This document shows positions 24,224-31,200 of a stretch of DNA of 45,007 nt, one piece after another. This DNA is from Bacteroidota bacterium (GTDB lineage Bacteria > Bacteroidota > Bacteroidia > CAIKAF01). Position 1 is the first letter of the stretch; each line of letters opens with the position of its first letter. The translations under genes and the position numbers were made by a program. The stretch spans positions 1 to 45,007 of the forward strand of contig JAEZEQ010000046.1 of assembly GCA_023432985.1 (NCBI GenBank). Direction: 5' to 3'. A model generated the notes under the pieces. The model saw only the letters and a list, made by a program, of their open reading frames with translations. It did not search any database and was not told the origin of the DNA.

Positions 24224-24910
24224 ATGCTAAAAACCAAAATTTATCTCAGTCTTTTTTTTATTTCCTTTTTTGCAATTGCATTTAAAGCCTTTGATAGCTT
24301 TCGGGTAGAATCGAATGAAAGGGCTATGGAAATGTATAAGGATCCTTCTAAATTCTACAAATTGAAGGAATCGGAATTGGCAAAGTTGCAACATGGCGAT
24401 ATTATTATGCGTAAAGGCCATGGGTCGGTGAGCGATATCATCGATAATATGTATCCCACCGGCTATCATTTATCGCATTGCGGAGTGGTGATTAAAGATG
24501 GAGACAGTATTTATGTGGCGCATACGGTGAGCAGCGAACTCAGTCAGCACGACGGAGTACAAACCGAAGACATACACAAATTCGTACGCGAAAGTGTGCG
24601 CAATTCCATTGTTTTGGTGCGTCCTAAAATTGATAGCAGCGAAAGGCATCAAATAGCAGAAGCTTCGCGTGCTTTTATCGGGCGAAATAAACCTTTCGAT
24701 TATGCCTTCGATATTTCGGATACCAATAAATTTTATTGTACCGAACTCATTTATCAGGCATATTATTCGGTCTATAATCAAGATATGTTCCCCGAACGTC
24801 TGTCTACCGATCACCCCAATTATTTGGGATTAGATGCTTTGCTGGACACAAGCCGTTTCGAACGCATTATCGTACATCAGGCCTTTGACCCCAAACATTT
24901 GCCCAAATAG
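24224..24910 (+). CDS. YiiX/YebB-like permuted papain-fold hydrolase
   Basis: 228 residues from the ATG at 24224. An earlier in-frame TTG (24170) would run through the terminator and is rejected. A hydrophobic N-terminal signal or anchor (about 3-22) points to export. The domain matches the YiiX-like, circularly permuted NlpC/P60 group. It carries LQHGDIIMRKGHG, the conserved His in YHLSHCGVVI, and the catalytic Cys in KFYCTELIYQAY, with His before Cys in the chain. Substrates in this group may be lipid or amide bonds of the cell envelope; no specific one can be given. It converges on the AMP nucleosidase gene with 2 bases between stops. Confidence 0.85.
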   Translation: MLKTKIYLSLFFISFFAIAFKAFDSFRVESNERAMEMYKDPSKFYKLKESELAKLQHGDIIMRKGHGSVSDIIDNMYPTGYHLSHCGVVIKDGDSIYVAHTVSSELSQHDGVQTEDIHKFVRESVRNSIVLVRPKIDSSERHQIAEASRAFIGRNKPFDYAFDISDTNKFYCTELIYQAYYSVYNQDMFPERLSTDHPNYLGLDALLDTSRFERIIVHQAFDPKHLPK

Positions 24911-24912
24911 GC

Positions 24913-25686
24913 TTATTCAAAGCGCAAGTGTTTCACCGACTCTCCGCTGTCTCTTAATTCCATAAGCGATTCTATGCCGATTTTTAAGTGTGTTTGCACA
25001 AATTTTTCGGTTACAATTTTATCGCTTTTTTCCGTTTTTACCCCCTCCGGATAAAGCGGATTATCGCTTACAAGGAGTAAAGCTCCATGCGGGATTTTAT
25101 TTGCAAATCCGGTTATGAAAATAGTGGCTGTTTCCATATCTATTCCCATTGCTCTGATTTGTTTCAGATAGTTTTTAAAATCCTCATCATGCTCCCAAAC
25201 GCGTCGGTTGGTGGTATATACCGTACCTGTATAATAATCGGAATTGTTGTTTTTTATGGTATGGGAAACCGCCATTTGCAAACGAAAAGAGGGGAGTGCA
25301 GGCACTTCTGTCGGCATATAATCATCGCCGGTTCCTTCGCCTCTGATTGCCGCGATGGGAAGAATTAAATCGCCCAACTTATTATTGTCTTTTAATCCTC
25401 CGCATTTACCTAAAAATAGAACCGCCTTGGGTTGAATACTGCTCAGCAGATCCATAACCGTTGCGGCCATGGGCGAACCCATACCGAAGTTGATTATACT
25501 TATATCCTCTGCCGTAGCCGTTTGCATAGGTCTGTCTTGACCCTTAATTTCTACGCCAAATTGTTCGGCAAACATTTCTACATAATTCGCAAAATTGGTC
25601 AGCAATATATATCTGCCAAATTCTTCAGCCGGCGTACCTGTATAACGAGGTAGCCAATTTTTTACAATTTCTTCTTTTGTCTTCAT
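24913..25686 (-). CDS. amn: AMP nucleosidase (Bacteroidetes-type, PNP/UDP phosphorylase superfamily)
   Basis: Hydrolyses AMP to adenine and ribose 5-phosphate. It has 257 residues and lacks the long N-terminal regulatory domain of E. coli Amn, as in Bacteroidota. Superfamily motifs are INFGMGSPMAATVMDLL, VLFLGKCGGL (phosphate-site glycines), IAAIRGEGTGDDYMP, and MGIDMETATIF, the nucleoside-binding Met-Glu pair. The C-terminus SLMELRDSGESVKHLRF fits the short family. A general nucleosidase/phosphorylase activity is a less likely alternative. Confidence 0.9.
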   Translation of the reverse strand: MKTKEEIVKNWLPRYTGTPAEEFGRYILLTNFANYVEMFAEQFGVEIKGQDRPMQTATAEDISIINFGMGSPMAATVMDLLSSIQPKAVLFLGKCGGLKDNNKLGDLILPIAAIRGEGTGDDYMPTEVPALPSFRLQMAVSHTIKNNNSDYYTGTVYTTNRRVWEHDEDFKNYLKQIRAMGIDMETATIFITGFANKIPHGALLLVSDNPLYPEGVKTEKSDKIVTEKFVQTHLKIGIESLMELRDSGESVKHLRFE

Positions 25687-25692
25687 AGGCGT

Positions 25693-25721
25693 ATAAAAAA
25701 AACGGACTCTAAGGTCCGTTT
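25693..25721 (-). terminator. Intrinsic terminator of the yciO-like gene
   Basis: AAACGGAC (25700-25707) pairs with GTCCGTTT (25714-25721). On the minus strand the stem is followed by a T run. It ends the unit starting at 27060 and lies just before amn. Confidence 0.85.
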
Positions 25722-25740
25722 ATACACAAAAATTCAACGA

Positions 25741-26364
25741 TTAAACTTCTTCTAACATTTCTGCACCCAAACCGGTACGAATAACAGTAATTTCATCCTG
25801 TGTGCAATCCAAAACCGTACTGGGTTCGTTATTGCCATATCCTCCGTCTATCATCAGGTCTACCATTTCGCCCAAACGATTGTAAATAAGTTCCGGATTC
25901 GTGGTATATTCTACCTCTCCTTCGTTATTGTGAACCGAAGTACTCAGAAGGGGATTACCCAAATGTTTTACAATTTCCATCGAAATGCGATTATCCGGAA
26001 TACGAATTCCTACTGTTTTCTTTTTATATCCGAAAATTTCGGGCACTTTGCCATTGGCATTTAATATAAAAGTAAATGGCCCGGGCAGAAAACGGTTCAA
26101 TGCTTTAAATACATTGTTGTTCATGGGTTTGGTATATGAGCCCAAAGGTTTCACATCCGACAAAATTAATGAGAAATTGGCCTCATCGAGCGTGACACCT
26201 TTTATGCTGCATAATTTTTGTGCGGCTTCTTTGTTATGTGCATCGCAGCCAAAAGCATAAACAGTGTCGGTGGGATAAATGATTACTCCTCCATCACGGA
26301 GAATCGAAACGATTTTTTGAATTTGGGCTTCACTTGGTTGAAGCTCGTTGAGTTTGAGTATCAT
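25741..26364 (-). CDS. yciO: YciO-type protein of the Sua5/YrdC family
   Basis: 207 residues of the threonylcarbamoyl-AMP synthase superfamily. GGVIIYPTDTVYAFGCDA binds the nucleotide, and PGPFTFILNANGKVPEIF...TVGIRIPDN...LLSTSVHNNEGE follow the family order. The segment after KLCSIKG reads DEANFSLIL, which I recall as the YciO pattern, instead of the KxRP stretch usual in TsaC/Sua5. It may therefore be a YciO with weak or different activity, and a bona fide tsaC may exist elsewhere. It lies 27 bases after the transaldolase gene and is probably co-transcribed. Confidence 0.88.
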   Translation of the reverse strand: MILKLNELQPSEAQIQKIVSILRDGGVIIYPTDTVYAFGCDAHNKEAAQKLCSIKGVTLDEANFSLILSDVKPLGSYTKPMNNNVFKALNRFLPGPFTFILNANGKVPEIFGYKKKTVGIRIPDNRISMEIVKHLGNPLLSTSVHNNEGEVEYTTNPELIYNRLGEMVDLMIDGGYGNNEPSTVLDCTQDEITVIRTGLGAEMLEEV

Positions 26365-26391
26365 ATTTTAATTATTTTTTGGTTTCTATTT

Positions 26392-27060
26392 TTATTTTAC
26401 CGCATTTTGCGCGGCTTTGGCATGATCTTCCAAAAATTGTTTTAACCCGTTATCCGTAAGCGGATGTTTCAGTAATGCCATGATGGCACTGAGCGGACAG
26501 GTAACGACATCTGCACCGGATTTAGCACATTGAATAATATGCATGGGATGGCGCACTGAGGCCGCAAGGATCTGTGTCTGAAATCCATAATTGCCATAAA
26601 TTTGCACGATTTCGTCGATTAAATTTATACCATCGGTAGATACATCATCAAGGCGACCTATAAATGGAGATACATAGGTTGCTCCCGCTTTGGCGGCTAA
26701 CAATGCTTGTCCTGCAGAAAATACAAGGGTACAATTGGTCTTAATCCCCTTGGAAGTAAAATAGGAAATGGCTTTAATTCCGTCTTTTATCATGGGAACT
26801 TTCACCACAATTCTCGGATGTAATTTGGCCAACTTTTCGCCTTCTTCAATCATTCCGGCATAGTCGGTAGATATAACCTCGGCACTCACATCTCCATCGA
26901 CTATATTGCAAATCTGTAAATAATGTTGAATGATATTATCTTCTCCGCTTATGCCTTCTTTGGCCATTAAAGAAGGGTTTGTTGTTACCCCATCCAATAT
27001 ACCCAATGCTTGTGCTTCTTTGATTTGATCTAAATTTGCCGTGTCGATAAAGAACTTCAT
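26392..27060 (-). CDS. tal: Transaldolase, small TalC/FSA-type
   Basis: 222 residues, the short subfamily that includes both transaldolases and fructose-6-phosphate aldolases. Schiff-base Lys87 lies in RIVVKVPMI, and DGVTTNPSLMAKEG is the N-terminal signature. Glu61 (VSAEVIS) and Phe133 (SPFIGRLDD) are the residues I associate with transaldolase. E. coli FSA has Gln and Tyr at the equivalent sites. Transaldolase in the non-oxidative pentose phosphate pathway is therefore favoured over F6P aldolase. The upstream region contains TATATTTA, a near-consensus -7 box. Confidence 0.92.
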   Translation of the reverse strand: MKFFIDTANLDQIKEAQALGILDGVTTNPSLMAKEGISGEDNIIQHYLQICNIVDGDVSAEVISTDYAGMIEEGEKLAKLHPRIVVKVPMIKDGIKAISYFTSKGIKTNCTLVFSAGQALLAAKAGATYVSPFIGRLDDVSTDGINLIDEIVQIYGNYGFQTQILAASVRHPMHIIQCAKSGADVVTCPLSAIMALLKHPLTDNGLKQFLEDHAKAAQNAVK

Positions 27061-27153
27061 GTTTCGTGTTTTTATTTGGTGTTTAAATATAAAAAAAAAA
27101 GTCGTTGATTTTTCAGTTTAAGCGAATTTTAGGGATTTAACTTTTCCTTTCAA

Positions 27154-27190
27154 AATAAAAAAAAAGCACTGTTTTATTAAACAATGCTTT
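27154..27190 (-). terminator. Intrinsic terminator downstream of the acyl-CoA dehydrogenase gene
   Basis: AAAGCACTGTTT (27163-27174) pairs with AAACAATGCTTT (27179-27190) with one mismatch and a 4-base loop. On the minus strand it is followed by a T run. Confidence 0.82.
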
Positions 27191-27212
27191 AAGTAAAGAT
27201 TCGCTTTTGATG

Positions 27213-28391
27213 TTATTTAAATGCATTCAGGCCGGTAATATCCATTCCTGTTATCAATAAATGTATATCGTGTGTACCTTCGTAGGTAATTACGGATTCC
27301 AGATTCATCATATGGCGCATAATCGAATATTCGCCGATTATACCCATTCCACCCAAAATCTGACGAGCTTCACGTGCAATGTTTATAGCCATATGTACAT
27401 TATTTCTTTTGGCCATAGATATTTGTGCCGGTGTGGCTCTGTCTTCATTTTTCAATACGCCCAAGCGCCATGTTAGAAGTTGCGCTTTGGTAATTTCCGT
27501 AATCATTTCGGCCAATTTCTTTTGTTGCAATTGAAATCCGCCTATGGGCTTCCCGAATTGTTGTCTTTCCTGTGCATAACGTAAGGCTGTGTCATAACAA
27601 TCCAACGCCGCTCCTATAGCGCCCCAGGCTATGCCGTAACGCGCGCTGTTCAGGCAACTCAAAGGACCCTTTAGACCTCTTATTTCTGGGAATAAATTCG
27701 ACTTGGGTACTTTCACATTATCGAATACCAATTCGCCTGTTGCGCTGGCACGTAAACTCCATTTTTGATGTGTTTCGGGCGTAGAAAATCCTTCCATACC
27801 GCGCTCCACAATTAATCCGCAGATTTCGCCTTGTTCATTTTTTGCCCATACTACGGCCAAATCACAAAAAGGAGCATTGGAAATCCACATTTTTGCCCCG
27901 TTTAATATAACATGATCTCCGGCATCTTTAAAATAGGTTTCCATACTTCCGGGGTCACTTCCGTGATTCGGCTCGGTAAGTCCGAACGAACCAATGAATT
28001 CGCCCGATGCCAATTTGGGTAAAAATTTCTTCTTTTGTTCCTCGCTGCCATATTTAAAAATGGGAAACATAACGAGAGAACTTTGAACGGAAGCTGTGGA
28101 ACGTATGCCACTATCGCCTCTTTCCAATTCCTGCATAATTATCCCGTAGGAAATCTGATCTAAACCCGAACCTCCGTATTCTTCAGGAATATAAGGACCA
28201 AAAGCACCTACCGATGCCAATCCGGGTACTATCTGTTTCGGAAATTCGGCTTTTTGCGCATATTCATCGATGATAGGCGAAATTTCCTTTTTTACAAAAC
28301 TACGTACTGTTTCTCTGATTAAACGATGTTCTTCACTGAGCAGCTCTTCGCTTAAATAATAATCGTGGTATTGAAATTTATCTGCAGCCAT
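27213..28391 (-). CDS. Glutaryl-CoA dehydrogenase-like acyl-CoA dehydrogenase
   Basis: An FAD enzyme of the acyl-CoA dehydrogenase superfamily, 392 residues. The catalytic Glu is in VITYEGTHDIHLL, near the C-terminus as in glutaryl-CoA dehydrogenase. RSTASVQSSLVMFPI resembles the GCDH acyl pocket. FGLTEPNHGSDP and GAKMWISNAP are the FAD/substrate loops, and the C-terminal helices carry ARQILGGMGIIGEYSIMRH. It probably oxidises and decarboxylates glutaryl-CoA in lysine or tryptophan breakdown. A short-chain acyl-CoA role cannot be excluded. It starts 13 bases after queA in the same direction. Confidence 0.92.
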   Translation of the reverse strand: MAADKFQYHDYYLSEELLSEEHRLIRETVRSFVKKEISPIIDEYAQKAEFPKQIVPGLASVGAFGPYIPEEYGGSGLDQISYGIIMQELERGDSGIRSTASVQSSLVMFPIFKYGSEEQKKKFLPKLASGEFIGSFGLTEPNHGSDPGSMETYFKDAGDHVILNGAKMWISNAPFCDLAVVWAKNEQGEICGLIVERGMEGFSTPETHQKWSLRASATGELVFDNVKVPKSNLFPEIRGLKGPLSCLNSARYGIAWGAIGAALDCYDTALRYAQERQQFGKPIGGFQLQQKKLAEMITEITKAQLLTWRLGVLKNEDRATPAQISMAKRNNVHMAINIAREARQILGGMGIIGEYSIMRHMMNLESVITYEGTHDIHLLITGMDITGLNAFK

Positions 28392-28404
28392 TTATTTCTT
28401 TTTT

Positions 28405-29454
28405 TTATAAAACCAACATACAATCGCCGTATGCAAACAAGCGATATTTTTCTTTAATGGCTTCCTCATAAGCCTTCTCACACAAATCACTGCCTATAAA
28501 TGCTGCTACTTGCATCAATAAAGTGCTCTCCGGAAGATAGAAATTGCACAATAAGGCGTCGGCAATGGTGAAATCATAGGGCGGATAAATGAATTTGTTT
28601 GTCCACCCGGCATACTCTTTTAAATGCCCTTTTGTGGTAACCGAACTTTCTACTGCACGGATAACAGAGGGACCTACCGCCAATATTTTCTTTCTCTGAT
28701 CGATAGCATTGTTTACTATTTCTGCTGTTCCGGCAGGAATAATACACTCTTCACTATCTGTTTTATGTTTACTTAAATCTTCTACTTCTACAGCTCTAAA
28801 TCCGCCCAAACCCACATGCAATGTGATGTCTGCAAATTCAATTCCTTTGATTTCGAGCCTTTTTAATATTTCGCGACTGAAATGCAGTCCAGAAGATGGA
28901 GCAGTAACCGCTCCTTCTACTTTGGCAAAATAGGTTTGATATCTTTCGAAATCCTGTGCATCCGGTTCGCGGGTTATGTATGGCGGAAGATGTGGAGTAC
29001 CGAGACTGAATAAGAGGTTTTTGAACTCCTCATGCGAGCCATCATACAAAAAGCGTAAGGTGCGACCTCTCGATGTGGTATTGTCTATTACCTCGGCAAC
29101 CAACATGTCGTTCTCGCCAAAATATAATTTATTCCCAATTCGGATTTTACGCGCCGGATCAACCAAAACATCCCATAATTTGCTTTCTGAATCCAACTCA
29201 CGTAACAATACAACCTGAATTTTTGCCCCGGTTTTTTCTTTATTCCCATATAATCGAGACGGAAATACCTTGGTATTGTTATTGATAAAAACATCCCCTT
29301 CATCAAAATAGGATAAAATGTCTTTGAACATCTTATGTTCTATTTTTCCGGTTTTTCGATCTATGACCATCATACGGCTGTCGTCCCGGTTTTCTAATGG
29401 TCGGTCCGCAACTAATTCTGCCGGATATTTGTACTTGAATTGTGATAATTTCAT
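28405..29454 (-). CDS. queA: tRNA ribosyltransferase-isomerase QueA (divergent at some motifs)
   Basis: Transfers the ribosyl moiety of SAM to preQ1-tRNA to give epoxyqueuosine at wobble position 34. It has 349 residues from the ATG at 29454; an upstream in-frame TTG is rejected. The family order is clear: NRDDSRMMVIDRKT, WDVLVDPARKIRIGNKLYFG, SRGRTLRFLYDG, LHVGLGGF, PPYDFTIADALLCNF and STLLMQVAAFIG. Several normally strict motifs differ: TAGLHF reads SSGLHF, GTFxPV reads GGFRAV, and TTSxRAxES reads PSVIRAVES. The enzyme may still be active, or may be a paralogue. It leads a two-gene unit with the acyl-CoA dehydrogenase. Confidence 0.9.
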   Translation of the reverse strand: MKLSQFKYKYPAELVADRPLENRDDSRMMVIDRKTGKIEHKMFKDILSYFDEGDVFINNNTKVFPSRLYGNKEKTGAKIQVVLLRELDSESKLWDVLVDPARKIRIGNKLYFGENDMLVAEVIDNTTSRGRTLRFLYDGSHEEFKNLLFSLGTPHLPPYITREPDAQDFERYQTYFAKVEGAVTAPSSGLHFSREILKRLEIKGIEFADITLHVGLGGFRAVEVEDLSKHKTDSEECIIPAGTAEIVNNAIDQRKKILAVGPSVIRAVESSVTTKGHLKEYAGWTNKFIYPPYDFTIADALLCNFYLPESTLLMQVAAFIGSDLCEKAYEEAIKEKYRLFAYGDCMLVL

Positions 29455-29544
29455 CTTGCCTTTTAAAGTCCGCAAAATAACGAATTTAACCCTGCTTTGC
29501 CAAATTCTTTTGTGTTTTTAATATTTCGAATAATTTATGAAAGC

Positions 29545-29578
29545 AAAAAGCCGACAAGACTTTTCTTGTCGGCTTTTT
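29545..29578 (-). terminator. Strong terminator downstream of the TonB receptor/hydrolase unit
   Basis: A perfect 14-bp stem, AAAAAGCCGACAAG (29545-29558) with CTTGTCGGCTTTTT (29565-29578) and a 6-base loop. T tails on both sides make it bidirectional, between the convergently facing end of the receptor unit and the region upstream of queA. Confidence 0.9.
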
Positions 29579-29599
29579 ATTATATTTTTTGAAATCAAT

Positions 29600-31159
29600 T
29601 TATTGAATAATCAATTTCTTGGTTTCGCTTTTACCGTCTGCACTCTTTGCCGAAACGATATAGGTACCGGCAGGTAATTTTCCGGAATCTATACTGATAA
29701 ATTTACCTCCGTTTAAACTCGTTGTCCATACCGTTTTTCCGGTGATATCTATAATGTCTACACGAGTCACTTTATCATTTTCAACCCGAATGTTTACTTC
29801 ACCACGAGACGGATTAGGGAATATTTCTAATCCATATTGGGCCGTCGGGTTTAATTCGGCCTGACCCACATATACAGCCTCAGGTAAACCTAATGCCACT
29901 ACTATTCTGGGTATAGAATACCACATAATGGTGTCTATATAGGCGCGACCTTGAGCTGCACTCATATTTGGATTGGTGATTAATTCGTTGGAATGTATAG
30001 GTCCTGCTCCCAATGCTACTCCCATTTGATCTACACTGGTAGAATCCCACCAATGCCAGGGCGAACTTTGTTCGGCACCGCTTAGACCGGGTCCGGTTCT
30101 GAATTCATATAATCCTTCGTATTGCGCTTTTGCATTCATTGCATAGGCACGAGCAGATACCACATCATTGAATGTAAAATTAACTATAGGGTCATTATTG
30201 CCATTGGCTACAAATTTTCCTACAGCCGTGCGCGTACCATGTACGTCCACTACGTCTTCTCCGGTAACGGGAACGATAACTGTTCCACTGTCATAAGGAG
30301 CAAACTGATCTTTCCAACAATGGAATCCTAATTTTACACCCTCTCCACCTTCTATCCAGGATTGATCGCCTAAGGCTCCACCCAGGTTCATTTCCATGGC
30401 TACTTTATTGGTCGGACCGGCATGGTTATAGGTGTTTACTGCACCACCAACACCGTTTACATCACCCACATAAGCCGGATTAATTACTGAGTTTCCTCCA
30501 CTGTCCTGAAACTTGAATAATTCAGTTTCTGTCTGCTTGTCTAAGGTTGTATAGGCCATAGACACATAACCACCCGAACCAATACCGCATAATATAATAC
30601 GATTGGTGTCTATTTTATAGGTGCTGTGGTTTACTTTTAAGAAACGTACCAAAGTCTGTACATCATGTACGGCTCTGTATACGGCATTTAATATGGTTCC
30701 GGTACGTACTTCCTGTGATGCACTAAGCGGATTCCATCCCAAACGATAACGCATGCTTATGGAAACAAATCCTCTCTTGGCAAAACGATTGGCCAATTCT
30801 ACATTCACACTGTCGTTTTTATCACCGGTCGCACTCTTGTTTTGATACTTGGGTAAAAAGTTTCCGGTATGAATGATGATTACTGCCGGTCTTGCAGTCT
30901 CCGTATCTCCGGTAGGCTCATAAAAATCAGCACTGATCGGACCTTGTGTTGGCGTATATCCCAAAGGTGGAATCGCCCCGGGAGCACCAATCGCAATGGG
31001 TGAACCCTGTAAAGGAATAAAATAATAGTTCGTGCCATAGGTCACATCCGGTGTCTTGGTCACGCTCGAAAAGGTTTCGGTTACATACCTTTGCGCTTGT
31101 AACCCCCCCGCTACAAGGCAAACCCCCATAAAAGTCAATAGATTTTTCTTCATTTTCAT
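29600..31159 (-). CDS. Secreted alpha/beta-hydrolase-fold protein with T9SS tail; nucleophile position reads Gly
   Basis: 519 residues. The signal peptide is about 1-23 (ends LQAQ). The alpha/beta hydrolase core resembles carboxylesterase/BD-FAE proteins: VIIIHTGNF as oxyanion region, GFVSISMRYRLGW, AVHDVQTLVRFLK. At the nucleophile elbow, where GxSxGG is expected after RIILC, the sequence is GIGSGG (192-197). The nucleophile site would be Gly194, with Ser195 one place later. It may be inactive, or use Ser195. Residues about 447-519 are a T9SS type A tail (IFPNPSRGEVNIRV...LPAGTYIVSAK). It lies 41 bases after a TonB-dependent receptor gene and is followed by a strong terminator, so the two act together. 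Confidence 0.88.
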   Translation of the reverse strand: MKMKKNLLTFMGVCLVAGGLQAQRYVTETFSSVTKTPDVTYGTNYYFIPLQGSPIAIGAPGAIPPLGYTPTQGPISADFYEPTGDTETARPAVIIIHTGNFLPKYQNKSATGDKNDSVNVELANRFAKRGFVSISMRYRLGWNPLSASQEVRTGTILNAVYRAVHDVQTLVRFLKVNHSTYKIDTNRIILCGIGSGGYVSMAYTTLDKQTETELFKFQDSGGNSVINPAYVGDVNGVGGAVNTYNHAGPTNKVAMEMNLGGALGDQSWIEGGEGVKLGFHCWKDQFAPYDSGTVIVPVTGEDVVDVHGTRTAVGKFVANGNNDPIVNFTFNDVVSARAYAMNAKAQYEGLYEFRTGPGLSGAEQSSPWHWWDSTSVDQMGVALGAGPIHSNELITNPNMSAAQGRAYIDTIMWYSIPRIVVALGLPEAVYVGQAELNPTAQYGLEIFPNPSRGEVNIRVENDKVTRVDIIDITGKTVWTTSLNGGKFISIDSGKLPAGTYIVSAKSADGKSETKKLIIQ

Positions 31160-31200
31160 TTAAGTTAATTTAAGTAAATATACATCATTTTATTTTACAA

